This document shows positions 42,294 to 52,503 of a stretch of DNA of 64,000 nt, one piece after another (the first letter of the stretch is position 1; each line of letters starts with the position of its first letter). The DNA comes from Pseudooceanicola sp050897975 (GTDB taxonomy: Bacteria > Pseudomonadota > Alphaproteobacteria > Rhodobacterales > Rhodobacteraceae): the NCBI RefSeq assembly GCF_050897975.1, contig NZ_JBPAXY010000004.1, positions 310,001-374,000 on the forward strand. Reading direction: 5' to 3'. A program made the position numbers and the translations under genes. Below the pieces are notes generated by a model that did not search any database, was not told where the DNA came from, and saw only the letters and a list, made by a program, of their open reading frames with translations.

Positions 42294-43430
42294 CTAGCCC
42301 CCGGCGGCGGCTTTCTGAAGCCTGAAGACCGTATCTAGGATGAGCGCCGAAGGGTCAAGGTTGACCGCCGTGCCGTGGCGCAGGCGGGCGCCGATCTCTT
42401 GCGCCTCTGACGCCCAAAGGCGCGCCGCATGGGCATCGGGGGCCAGCCGCGCAAAGGCCTGGGCCTCGCCGGGGGCGGCCTCGGGCTGGGGCGGCCTGCC
42501 GCGCGCGCCGGTCAGGGCCAGCCGCGCCAGCGCCTGATCCAGCAGGGCCAGCAGCAGGGCGCGGCGTTCCTCTTGGCCGCGGGCGGCGGCGGCATCGGCC
42601 AGGGCCTGGGCGCGGGCGCGATCCAGACGCGGCAGGCTGTCGAGGATGGCCACCCATTCGGCATAAAGCTTCAGCCCGTCGAGGTTGGCCAGCTGCACGG
42701 CGGCGCCCACCGACCCCTCGGCCAGGGCGGCCAGCCGTTCCGGCGCCTGGGTCTCGATCCCGGCCTGATCCAGCGCGGCCTGCATGGCGGCCTCGTCCAG
42801 GGGCCGCAGGCGCAGCACCCGGCAGCGCGAGCGGATGGTGGGCAGCAGGCCCGAAGGCTGATGCGTGACCAGCAAAAGCGTGGTGCGCGCGGGCGGCTCT
42901 TCCAGCAACTTGAGGATGGCGTTGGCGGCCGAGGTGTTCAGCTCGTCCGTGGCATCGACGATGACCACCCGGCGGCCACCATCGGCAGAGGAGAGCGAGA
43001 AGAAGTTCTTCAACCGTCGCGCCTCGTCGACGGTGATCTGGGCCTTCAGCCGCCCGGTCTTTTCGTTCACGCCCCGGCGCAGCACGAAAAGCCCGGGTTC
43101 CGCCCCGGCGGCCATGCGGCGCGCCACCGGGTGGTCGGGCGGGATCGCCAGGCTGTCGGCGGGGGCGGGCGCCAGGGCCTCGCCGAACATGCCGCCGTCC
43201 TCTGCCGCAGGGTCCGGCGTGGCCAGCAGAAAGCGCGCGATGGCCCAGGCCAGGGTCGCCTTGCCCGACCCGCGCGGGCCGGTGATCATCCAGCCGTGGT
43301 GCAAGCGGCCCGAATGGAAGGCGTCGAGGAACTCGGCCTCTGCGGCCCCCTGGCCGAAAAGGCGCGGCGTGTCGCGCGGATGCGGTGCGCCTTCGACGCG
43401 GTCCGGCTCGGGGGCGCCCTCGTCGCTCAT
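42294..43430 (-). CDS. holB: DNA polymerase III subunit delta'
   Basis: A 378-aa clamp-loader subunit of the AAA+ family. GPRGSGKATLAWA is at residues 51-63, GRRVVIVDATDELNTSAANA is the Walker B/sensor region, and LLEEPPARTTLLLVTHQ and IRSRCRVLRLRPL follow, all typical of delta'. It overlaps tmk by 4 bp. Confidence 0.94.
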   Translation of the reverse strand: MSDEGAPEPDRVEGAPHPRDTPRLFGQGAAEAEFLDAFHSGRLHHGWMITGPRGSGKATLAWAIARFLLATPDPAAEDGGMFGEALAPAPADSLAIPPDHPVARRMAAGAEPGLFVLRRGVNEKTGRLKAQITVDEARRLKNFFSLSSADGGRRVVIVDATDELNTSAANAILKLLEEPPARTTLLLVTHQPSGLLPTIRSRCRVLRLRPLDEAAMQAALDQAGIETQAPERLAALAEGSVGAAVQLANLDGLKLYAEWVAILDSLPRLDRARAQALADAAAARGQEERRALLLALLDQALARLALTGARGRPPQPEAAPGEAQAFARLAPDAHAARLWASEAQEIGARLRHGTAVNLDPSALILDTVFRLQKAAAGG

Positions 43431-44065
43431 GCCGGGGCCTCGAAGAGCTCGGGCAGGGCGGCGCGCAGCCGGGCAAAGACGCTGTCCACGTCGCCTGCGC
43501 CATCGACGATGCGGAACCGCTCGGCATAGGTGGCGGCCAGATCGAGGTAGCCCTGGCGCATGGCCTTTTGCAGTTCCAGGCCGAAGGTCTCGAACCGTTC
43601 CTCGGCCCCGGGGCGCGACAGGGCGCGGGACAGGCCCGCCTCGGGGTCCATGTCGATCAAGAGGGTGATGTCCGGTTCGCGCCCGATCATCAGCGCGTGC
43701 AGCTGGTCGACCGTGTCGCGCAGGTCGCCGCGCGACAGGCCCTGATACATCCGGGTGCTGTCGGCGAAGCGGTCGCAGATCACCACGGCGCCGCGGGCCA
43801 GGGCGGGCAGGATGGTACGTTCCAGGTGGTCGCGGCGGGCGGCGGTGAACAGCAGGATCTCGGTCTCGGCGGACCAGCGGTCGGGGTCGCCGTTCAGCAC
43901 CAGGGCGCGGATCTCTTCCGCCCCGGGCGAGCCGCCGGGTTCGCGGGTCAGAACGACTTCACGGCCCTGCTGTTGCAGAGCCGTGGCAAGGGCGCGGGCC
44001 TGGGTGGATTTGCCCGACCCGTCGATCCCTTCGAAAGAGAGGAAAAGCCCCCCGTTCTCGGTCAA
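43427..44065 (-). CDS. tmk: Thymidylate kinase
   Basis: A 212-aa P-loop kinase making dTDP. The P-loop is GIDGSGKST at residues 13-21; the DR(Y/F) motif is seen as CDRFADST and the lid region as SRPGAEERFE. It is coupled by 4-bp overlaps to dacA upstream and holB downstream. Confidence 0.96.
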   Translation of the reverse strand: MTENGGLFLSFEGIDGSGKSTQARALATALQQQGREVVLTREPGGSPGAEEIRALVLNGDPDRWSAETEILLFTAARRDHLERTILPALARGAVVICDRFADSTRMYQGLSRGDLRDTVDQLHALMIGREPDITLLIDMDPEAGLSRALSRPGAEERFETFGLELQKAMRQGYLDLAATYAERFRIVDGAGDVDSVFARLRAALPELFEAPA

Positions 44066-45291
44066 GAGCTGGCCTCCGGCGTGGCGGCAGCCGGGGCGGC
44101 GGCGGTCTCGGCGGGGCCTTCGTTCAGCCGCCGCAGCAGATAGCGCGCGGCGCTTTGCAGTTTCGAGGTAAAGCCGCCATGGGGCACCGCCTCGGCGGCG
44201 ATCAGGGGGATGCGCTTCTCGGGCAGGCCCTCGGGGCGGATGATGATCTCGCCCAGCTCCTGGCCTGCGGCGACCGGCGCCATAACCGGCCCGCGCGCCA
44301 CGATTTCCGAGGCCACGCCATCGCCGGTCAGCACGGGCACCAGGGTGCGCACGTCCTCGGCCACGGTCAGGCCCACGTCGGGGGCTGCGCCCTCATGCAC
44401 CGGCAGGCGCACCGGCAGGATCTCTCCGGCGTCCAGCAGGGTGCTTTCGGTGAACTGGCGGAAGGCCCAGTTGACGATCGACCGACCCTCCTCCGAGCGT
44501 GCCTGGGTGCTGTCGAGCCCGGCATAGACGAAGACCACGCGGCGGCCCGACACGGCATCCTTGGCCGAGCCGACCAGGCCATAGCCCGCTTCCTCGGTAT
44601 GGCCGGTCTTCAGACCGTCGGCGCCGATGCCCATCGACAGCAGCGGGTTGCGGTTGTGGATGTTCTGCGGGGCGCGGCCGTCGAAGGTGAACTCGCGCTC
44701 GCTGAAGTATTCGTAGAACTCGGGGAAGTCCTCGATGATGTGGCGCGCCAGCAGGGCCAGGTCGCGCATCGACATGCGCTGCATCGGATCGGGCCAGCCG
44801 TTCGAGTTGGCGAAGGTCGAATTGGTCATGCCCAGCTGATGCGCCCGCTGGGTCATGTAGCTGGCAAAGCCCGCTTCGGTGCCATCGGGCGACAGGGCTT
44901 CGGCGATCACGGCACAGGCGTCATTGCCCGACAGCACGATGATCCCCTGGATCAGGTCCGAGACCTTCACCCGGTCGGTGGTGTCCAGGAACATGGTCGA
45001 GCCGCCGTAGTTCATCGCGTGTTGCGAGACGGGCAGTTCCTCGTCCAGGCGCAGGCGGCCGTCGCGGATCGCCTCGAAGGCCACGTAAAGCGTCATCAGC
45101 TTCGACATCGAGGCGGGCGGCAGCGGCGTGTCGGCCTCCTTGGCCAGCAGCACCGTGTCGGTGGTGATGTCCACGACAAAGGCCGCGCGGGCGCGGGTGT
45201 CGAAGGCCTGGGCCGGCAGGGCGGCCAGGCCGAGCAGGGCGGCGCTAAGGACCGTGGCGAGGGCGCGCAACGGACGGCGGCGGTGGGACAT
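44062..45291 (-). CDS. dacA: D-alanyl-D-alanine carboxypeptidase (PBP5/6 family)
   Basis: A 409-aa periplasmic enzyme with signal peptide (residues 1-29, ending PAQA). The active-site SxxK is SMSK (61-64), SxN is SGN (121-123) and KTG is at 228-230. The C-terminal PBP5-type beta domain and an Ala-rich tail follow. It trims the pentapeptide of peptidoglycan. It is the first gene of the coupled dacA-tmk-holB-tatD-MBL operon. Confidence 0.95.
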   Translation of the reverse strand: MSHRRRPLRALATVLSAALLGLAALPAQAFDTRARAAFVVDITTDTVLLAKEADTPLPPASMSKLMTLYVAFEAIRDGRLRLDEELPVSQHAMNYGGSTMFLDTTDRVKVSDLIQGIIVLSGNDACAVIAEALSPDGTEAGFASYMTQRAHQLGMTNSTFANSNGWPDPMQRMSMRDLALLARHIIEDFPEFYEYFSEREFTFDGRAPQNIHNRNPLLSMGIGADGLKTGHTEEAGYGLVGSAKDAVSGRRVVFVYAGLDSTQARSEEGRSIVNWAFRQFTESTLLDAGEILPVRLPVHEGAAPDVGLTVAEDVRTLVPVLTGDGVASEIVARGPVMAPVAAGQELGEIIIRPEGLPEKRIPLIAAEAVPHGGFTSKLQSAARYLLRRLNEGPAETAAAPAAATPEASS

Positions 45292-45383
45292 GGGCGGTTC
45301 CTTCTGCTTCGCGGATGGTCAGAGCCGGGCCCGGGGAACGCTGGGCGGCGCCCCGGGGCGCGCCCGTTCTACCACGGGGCGGA

Positions 45384-46454
45384 TCAGTTGGTAACCGGAT
45401 AGGCGTCGGTAAAGCCAGCCCCCTTGACGATCTGAAGCATGGTTGCGCGTTCCTCGGCCGACATGGCGGGACCGGCGATCACACGGTAGAACGTCTTGCC
45501 CGCGCTTTGCTGGGTCAGAACGCTGACATCCAGGGCGCGCTGGCGCATGGCGGTGGCGGTGTCCTCGGCGTTCTTCTGAACGCTGAAGATCCCGAGCTGG
45601 ATATAGGGTTTGTCGAGGGTCGAGACCGCGGCGGCGGCGACGGGCGCGGGGGCCGGTGCGGCAGGCGCGGGGCCGTCCAGCGGCGTGGCGGTGACCTCGG
45701 CCGGGGCGGCGCTGCCCAGCGGGCCGGCGGTGCTGGCCCCTGCGCTTGCATCGGCGCTGCGGCTGCCGCGATCCTTGCGGAACAGGCCGAAAAGCCCACC
45801 CCGCTCACGCGGTTGGGTCTGGGTTTCGGCGGCGGGGGCGGCGTCCGCACCTGCGGTCGCCTCCAGCGAGGCGGCGGTGTCGGTGGCCAACGAGGCCTCA
45901 AGTGGTGTGGCCTCGACCGGGGCGGCAGCGGGCACGGCGGCGGCGGTCGCGGGCAGCGGCTCGGGCGCCGCGGGGGCGGGGTCGACGGTTTCGCGACGCA
46001 GGGCGGTGACGTTCAGCTGTTCGGGCGCGCCTGCCAGCATGTCCAGCGCGGCGGCGGCATCAGACGAGACCTGAAGCCGCGGCCCCGGGCCCATCGTCTC
46101 GCGCCTAAACAGCGCGCCGATGACGAAATTGTCATTGCTGGTATTGCGGATCAGCACCCGTTCGGGCTCGGCCACGTCGGGATGGGCCACCCAGACCCCA
46201 CCCAGCGAGGGGCGCCCGTCCCACAGGCCCGCCTCGGTCACCTGGAAGACATCCGGCGCCTCGATGTCGCGTTCGATCAGCTTGGTCGAGCGGCCGCCCC
46301 CCGCGCTGGCCTCGGCCGTGTCCTGCGAGGCCTGGAACAGCTGCAGCTGGCCGCCTTCCTGGCAGGCGCCAAGCGCCAGCAGCGCCAGGGCCGCGACGGC
46401 GGATTTCATCGGAAACGGGCGGGGCCGTGCCATCCGGGGGGGCTGAACCATCAT
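45384..46454 (-). CDS. SPOR-domain lipoprotein
   Basis: A ~356-aa envelope lipoprotein: signal peptide with lipobox LLALGAC, a central region, an Ala/Pro-rich low-complexity linker, and a C-terminal SPOR domain (LDKPYIQLGIFSVQKNAEDT onward, about 70 residues) that binds denuded septal glycan. ATG 46454 or 46451 follows GAGGCAGAGAG. ATG 46409 would give a shorter, more classical signal peptide but lacks a Shine-Dalgarno. It lies upstream of dacA on the same strand, which fits a cell-wall role. Confidence 0.85.
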   Translation of the reverse strand: MMVQPPRMARPRPFPMKSAVAALALLALGACQEGGQLQLFQASQDTAEASAGGGRSTKLIERDIEAPDVFQVTEAGLWDGRPSLGGVWVAHPDVAEPERVLIRNTSNDNFVIGALFRRETMGPGPRLQVSSDAAAALDMLAGAPEQLNVTALRRETVDPAPAAPEPLPATAAAVPAAAPVEATPLEASLATDTAASLEATAGADAAPAAETQTQPRERGGLFGLFRKDRGSRSADASAGASTAGPLGSAAPAEVTATPLDGPAPAAPAPAPVAAAAVSTLDKPYIQLGIFSVQKNAEDTATAMRQRALDVSVLTQQSAGKTFYRVIAGPAMSAEERATMLQIVKGAGFTDAYPVTN

Positions 46455-46679
46455 GTCTGCTCTCTGCCTCGGCGGCGGGGCCGCCCTGCCGCGTCGGGCG
46501 GCAATGCTCTTCAACTGCGCTCTGCCGGGGGATCGGGCCGCCGGTCTGTTTTGCGGGAAAGTAACCCGAAGCCCCGCACAAGGAAAGCCCGACCAGGGTC
46601 TGGCCCGCCATTTCAGCCGTTGAACGGCGGGAATGCGCGCTTCCAGAATCATTCGCGGGCAGCTAACCCGCTGCGGACC

Positions 46680-46769
46680 GGAGGAGTGGCAGAGTGGTCG
46701 AATGCACCGGTCTTGAAAACCGGCGTGCGTGAAAGCGTACCGTGGGTTCGAATCCCACCTCCTCCGCCA
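46680..46769 (+). tRNA. tRNA-Ser (anticodon TGA)
   Basis: A 90-nt gene with encoded CCA. Acceptor GGAGGAG pairs with CTCCTCC, anticodon stem CCGGT/ACCGG encloses CTTGAAA (anticodon TGA), a long variable arm is present as in class II tRNAs, and the T arm is GTGGG-TTCGAAT-CCCAC. Its 3' end is the integration site of the downstream island. Confidence 0.97.
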
Positions 46770-46770
46770 C
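46756..46770 (+). repeat. attL core repeat
   Basis: CACCTCCTCCGCCAC, identical to 59216-59230; covers the tRNA-Ser 3' acceptor strand and CCA. Confidence 0.85.
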
Positions 46771-46825
46771 TAATCTTGTTTAACCAATTGATTTTAGGGT
46801 GAATTTCGGGCTAATGCGGGGATGG

Positions 46826-46846
46826 TTCCCACGTTCATTCCCACAC
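46826..46846 (+). repeat. Island-end repeat, left copy (candidate integrase arm site)
   Basis: TTCCCACG followed by TTCATTCCCACAC; 20 of 21 bases match 59066-59086 in the same orientation. Each copy itself contains the TTCCCAC unit twice. It lies 55 bp inside attL. Confidence 0.7.
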
Positions 46847-46870
46847 CTTGCGGCGCTTTGCAGCCTCGCT

Positions 46871-47914
46871 TCAGTCGTCCAGAACCCTGTCATCCTCTGA
46901 CTCGCCGGTGATCAATGTGCGCAGCCGGGCGCGGTCGATCTGACCATAGCTGCGCAACGTGGTCAGCACATCGTCGTGACCGAGGTTCTGGGACGTGGCG
47001 ACAAGTTCGGCGACGGTGGCATTTCTTGACGAAACCCGACGCGCCAGCATGTGTCGAAAGGCATGTGGCCCGAAAGGCTGGAGCTTCGCGGCGACAAAGG
47101 CCGTGTTGACGATCTTGCGGACCGGCTCGGTGCTGCTCCAGTGGCGCCGTGTGAAACCCTCGGCGGCGAAGCCCATGTTGGCGTTGGGCGTGATAGCCGT
47201 TGCAGGAAAGAGCGGATCGTCGGGGCCGTAGAGCGCCTCGTTCTCCAGATAGGTGATCCAGGCGCGCAGGGCAGCTTCGGCCTCGGGGAAGCCTTTGGCG
47301 AAGAAGGTGTCGAAGTTCTTGCCGAATTTGGTTGCCACCTCGCGCGGGTTCTGCGCGACGGATTTGTCATCCAGATCGACATGCTTCAGGCGCAAGGTGA
47401 TCAGCGCGCCGACACGGACCCCGGTCAGGCAGAGTAAGCCGAAAATCGCCTTGTCCCTCATTTCGCGAGGGGTGCCAGAGGGCATCAGTTCAAGGGCTTT
47501 CTGCGCCTGTTTCTCGCTGGGCGCGGGGCGTGCGGGGGCGGCGCGGGCCTCGGCTTCGTCTCGACGGGACAGGCTGAAATACTCTGAATCGGAGGCCCGG
47601 ACACGACTGCGGAAGCCATCCTGCTGGGACAGCCAAAGCGTGAACTCGCGCATGGTCGCCATGATCGCTCGGGCGGTGGACTTGCCTAGCGGCTTGCCCT
47701 TCGCCGTCTTTGTGCGCTCTAGGTGGTCGCGGAATCCCATCGCCCAGTCGATGTGAAACTTGGCAAAATGCGTCCGTCCGTTCCAGACATCGAAACGCTC
47801 AAGGGCGGCCAATTCCTTGTCGAGGGACTTCTCCGAAAGCTGGCGCGCATACTTCCGGTATTCTAGGAATTTGCGCTTGAGGCGTTCGTTTGCTTCATTT
47901 GGTTGCTTGCTCAT
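46871..47914 (-). CDS. Tyrosine-type recombinase/integrase (left)
   Basis: A 347-aa integrase. A SAM-like N-terminal core-binding domain (about 10-115) and catalytic domain are present. Catalytic residues: R167 in LTGVRVGA, H284 and R287 in HAFR, H313 in LGHDD, and nucleophile Y323 in RSYGQ. It is unrelated in N-terminal design to the P4-type integrase at the other end. It is the last gene of a five-gene minus-strand run that includes an AlpA-like excisionase. Confidence 0.92.
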   Translation of the reverse strand: MSKQPNEANERLKRKFLEYRKYARQLSEKSLDKELAALERFDVWNGRTHFAKFHIDWAMGFRDHLERTKTAKGKPLGKSTARAIMATMREFTLWLSQQDGFRSRVRASDSEYFSLSRRDEAEARAAPARPAPSEKQAQKALELMPSGTPREMRDKAIFGLLCLTGVRVGALITLRLKHVDLDDKSVAQNPREVATKFGKNFDTFFAKGFPEAEAALRAWITYLENEALYGPDDPLFPATAITPNANMGFAAEGFTRRHWSSTEPVRKIVNTAFVAAKLQPFGPHAFRHMLARRVSSRNATVAELVATSQNLGHDDVLTTLRSYGQIDRARLRTLITGESEDDRVLDD

Positions 47915-48018
47915 CTAGGCCTCCTTTCAGGCATTCATGAGGGGGGAATTCGGCGGATGTTTGGGGTGGGCGCGAAGTGGAAAATCACGGGGGCCTCTGC
48001 CCACCACCTTAATGTTCG

Positions 48019-48432
48019 CTAGTGCCGCATGATTTTGAGGTCGAGGATGCGGGAAAGCTCCGAAACACGGGATGCGGAGATAGGCTTGGACATGATCGTT
48101 CCGCAGGCCCCGCAAAGAGCCGTCAGCCTCGCCCGTTCCCCGGTCATGTCACAGTCGGCGAGCCCCTCTGCTGCGTGCCGCTCTGCTTTGCAACGAAAGC
48201 AATAGAAGGTGTCGATCTGTGTTTTCACCGACCGCTTTCTGCGTTGCGCTTTGATGTACCGGCGCAAGTCGTCGCCTCGGATAAGCTTGGGCCGCGTGTC
48301 GTCCATGATGCGTAGCCCGGCCGATGCCCAGTTGCGGATCGTTCGGTCGCTGACGCCTGTCACCTCTGCCGCTTCCTCGAATGTGTAGCAGCGGAACGAC
48401 TTGATCCCGCTCAGGCGCGCTTGCTTCGGCAT
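48019..48432 (-). CDS. Helix-turn-helix/zinc-ribbon DNA-binding protein
   Basis: A 137-aa protein with a MerR/excisionase-like helix-turn-helix (YTFEEAAEVTGVSDRTIRNW, residues 16-35). A CxxC pair follows in FYCFRCKAE and another in LCGACGTIM, forming a likely zinc ribbon. It lies 104 bp upstream of the left integrase and 7 bp after the AlpA-like gene; a role in excision or in element regulation is likely. Confidence 0.75.
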   Translation of the reverse strand: MPKQARLSGIKSFRCYTFEEAAEVTGVSDRTIRNWASAGLRIMDDTRPKLIRGDDLRRYIKAQRRKRSVKTQIDTFYCFRCKAERHAAEGLADCDMTGERARLTALCGACGTIMSKPISASRVSELSRILDLKIMRH

Positions 48433-48439
48433 CTGCGTC

Positions 48440-48655
48440 TCACTCGCTGCCCTGGGTTTCGTTTCGCTTCAGCCAGGCGCGCAAAGCATCGAGCGTGATC
48501 AGGCGGCGTGTCCCGATCTTGACGCTTTTCAAGTCGCCCGAAGACAGCGCGGCGTAGAGCGTCGTACGCCCGATGCTGCACAGGCGCGCCGCTTCGTTTG
48601 GCGACACAGCGAGAACTTGGGGGATTTGGTTCAGAATATCGGTGGCGTCCGTCAT
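48440..48655 (-). CDS. AlpA-like excisionase/helix-turn-helix protein
   Basis: A 71-aa protein. The winged helix-turn-helix (SPNEAARLCSIGRTTLYAAL, residues 18-37) and IGTRRLITLDALRAWLKR at the C-terminus are typical of the excisionase/MerR-like HTH_17 family. AAGGAG precedes ATG 48655. It is probably the recombination directionality factor for one of the integrases. Confidence 0.85.
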   Translation of the reverse strand: MTDATDILNQIPQVLAVSPNEAARLCSIGRTTLYAALSSGDLKSVKIGTRRLITLDALRAWLKRNETQGSE

Positions 48656-48736
48656 GGCCCATACTCCTTTGCTTGGGTACAGGCGGACGATGCGGGACGC
48701 GGAGGGGTTCAAAATAGGTGCGCGGTTTTGAACCCC

Positions 48737-49555
48737 TTATGAACCCTTGCGGGCGGCTCTAACGTATCGCTGCAAGGTGGAATCGGAGGGAAGGGGCTTG
48801 CCCGGATAGGCGGCTTCGAAAATGGCTTTAACCGCGCGTGCTTCGGCCTTGATCGCTGTGGCGGCTGCGCCTGTCGAAATGCGATCCTCGATCAGGGGCT
48901 TGATCAGATGACCATGCTGATCTGGTCGCCCGACAGTGCTTGCTCTGGGCGCTCCAGCCAGAGTTCCGGGGTCTTCTAGAAGGCGCAGCGCGCCGGTCGT
49001 TGGGTCCAGATCGACGACTTGATCGAGGTGGGCCGTCACGATGTCTGCCATTGGCCAAGCGCCCTGACAGGTCAGGATCAACCGCCAACGTGACCGGGCA
49101 TGGCGGCTTAGTGTATCTTGCAGCTGGCGTGCATCTTCCTCGGTCTGCAAGCGCGGATGGAAGTAAAGCATGATCTTATCGTGCGCTGCCGTGAAGGCCC
49201 CGATACGCCAGGTCTGGTCTTGAAGTGGGGTTGCCTTACGCTGCTCACAGTCGAGAAGATCGGCCAACTTGCCGATCAGAAACGGAAGGTCGGGGCGGTA
49301 TGCAATCACCTGCTCGGGGGCGAGCTTTACCAGCCCCAGTTCGGGGCAATAATACCCATGGTCGAGCTGCTCATAAACGACAGGGGCAGAGTGCGCCTCG
49401 CTGCATTCGTCGCACACCACCGCGTCAAGCACGCCCGCTTTTCGCAAGAAGCCATGTTGCACAAGCGCGGCGAAGCTTCGGTCGCCGTCATAGAAGCCAG
49501 AGGATACTTTGCCGCCTTGTGCGATGATCTCGCAAAGCCGGGACGCGGCGTTCAC
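48737..49555 (-). CDS. Unrecognised island protein B (zinc-finger-like N-terminus)
   Basis: A 272-aa soluble protein. The N-terminal part has a possible metal site, C48-x2-C51-x3-H55 and C70 (VVCDECSEAH, YYCPELG). A middle alpha/beta part contains YFHPRLQTEEDARQLQDTL and WRLILTCQGAW. The C-terminal part (DSTLQRYVRAARKGS) is basic and helix-turn-helix-like. Its start overlaps the stop of protein A by 4 bp. No known family is recognised. Base composition is lower in G+C than the host genes. Confidence 0.6.
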   Translation of the reverse strand: MNAASRLCEIIAQGGKVSSGFYDGDRSFAALVQHGFLRKAGVLDAVVCDECSEAHSAPVVYEQLDHGYYCPELGLVKLAPEQVIAYRPDLPFLIGKLADLLDCEQRKATPLQDQTWRIGAFTAAHDKIMLYFHPRLQTEEDARQLQDTLSRHARSRWRLILTCQGAWPMADIVTAHLDQVVDLDPTTGALRLLEDPGTLAGAPRASTVGRPDQHGHLIKPLIEDRISTGAAATAIKAEARAVKAIFEAAYPGKPLPSDSTLQRYVRAARKGS

Positions 49556-50772
49556 TCGACCACCTCGAACAAGTCATCGTCGTTGGGCGGGGGTGCAAGC
49601 AGTTGCCAGCGTTCCAGAAGCCCATGCACAAACTGTCGTTCGGCCTCGGTCTTGTTCGGAACGCTTGTTGTATTGGGGGCGCTTAGCGTGACGGTCAATA
49701 TGCGCCCTCTCTTGCCGTCCTTCGGCGCAAGATGGATGCGCAGCGTTGCGGACAGGATCGACCAGCCGCTGGCGCGCAGCGGAGAGGCGGGGCCGAAACG
49801 GCGGTCTAGGAAGGCATAGAGGGTTTCGTTCTCACCCCGCTTTTCGACCCTGGCGAAACCACCGTCGGATGACCGGAAGGACAGCGAGGAAACCTCGACC
49901 CGTTGGATCCCGTCTGCGGGGGCAGTTTCAAATGTCGGGTTATCGCGCAGCACGTCGAGCTGAACATCGCGGCGGGGCACCTGAACTGGGGTCTCGGAAT
50001 GCTGGGCGAAATGCTCTGCGAATGACTGAATATACCTTTGGCGGGCTTTGCGGCCCCCCTTCGCGTAGATTTCGACGCTCTTCTGACTGGGGTCACAGGC
50101 GATGCCGATCTCAAGAACCTTTTGCACGGTTTGCCGTTCGAGGGTGTCATCTTTGAAGGCAAGTTCGCTTCGGGCGCGCTCTTCGATGTAGATCGTGGCC
50201 TGGGTCAGTTGGCTTTCCTGGCCGCTCAGCGGATCCATACGGACCGAGTGATACCAATCAGCTTCTCGTTTGCGATGCGCTGGCAGGTTGAGGATCTCGA
50301 CCGCGTCTTCGAGGAAGCTTGCGCGCGCGCCTGCGTCGTCGAGAGCCCATGGCTTGCCGTCTTTCGGGAACTGATAGCGCGCCCATTGTCTGCCGCCGGT
50401 CCGTTGCAGCAGGGACATCTGCACCTGCACCTTGTTGATCATGTCGGGGTGCTGGGTGGCCAGCATCAGCAGGACGTCTTCGATGCCGTCGAACCCCTCA
50501 AGCGAAATCCCCGACCCGGCGCACACCTGCTCTGCGCCGGTCATCCCGGTGTCGTCGGCCAATTCGCTCAGAAGCTCCAATTCCGATGTCAGCGCGTCTT
50601 GCTGCGCGTCCGGCAGCTCCGAGAGCAACGCCTCGACGGATCGTGCCAAAGCCGTCCCGCGCCCCTCGCTGGTCCAATCGAAATCTGCGGGGGCATCAAC
50701 ACCCTGCGCGGCGAAATAGGCCCTCAGCCGTGGGGGCGGGGATCTGCGAATGAAGCCTTTGAATGATGCCAT
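49552..50772 (-). CDS. Unrecognised island protein A
   Basis: A 406-aa soluble protein. An acidic helical N-terminal half (LLSELPDAQQDALTSELELL) is followed by WYHSVRMDPLSGQESQLTQA. A mixed C-terminal half contains VLEIGIACDPSQKSVEIYAK, KGGRKARQRYIQSFAEHF, and SILSATLRIHLAPKDGKRGR. No catalytic motif is certain. It is translationally coupled to protein B and is the first gene of the minus-strand run A-B-AlpA-HTH-integrase. It is divergent from hsdM across 168 bp. A defence or element-regulation role is possible but unproven. Confidence 0.6.
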   Translation of the reverse strand: MASFKGFIRRSPPPRLRAYFAAQGVDAPADFDWTSEGRGTALARSVEALLSELPDAQQDALTSELELLSELADDTGMTGAEQVCAGSGISLEGFDGIEDVLLMLATQHPDMINKVQVQMSLLQRTGGRQWARYQFPKDGKPWALDDAGARASFLEDAVEILNLPAHRKREADWYHSVRMDPLSGQESQLTQATIYIEERARSELAFKDDTLERQTVQKVLEIGIACDPSQKSVEIYAKGGRKARQRYIQSFAEHFAQHSETPVQVPRRDVQLDVLRDNPTFETAPADGIQRVEVSSLSFRSSDGGFARVEKRGENETLYAFLDRRFGPASPLRASGWSILSATLRIHLAPKDGKRGRILTVTLSAPNTTSVPNKTEAERQFVHGLLERWQLLAPPPNDDDLFEVVE

Positions 50773-50940
50773 ATGTTGCGCCTCTGGATTCGGGGTGCAC
50801 AAATTATGGGGTTCGCGGGCGTATGGTGCAAGCTATTTGCGTTCGCAGGATGCCGCGACCATCGAATGGCGCCCATTGTGAAGCGCGGAATGGCTCTGCT
50901 ACTGGTTAACGGAATACAGGTTTTTGAAAGTTCCGATTGA

Positions 50941-52495
<1,555 letters not shown>

Positions 52496-52503
<8 letters not shown>

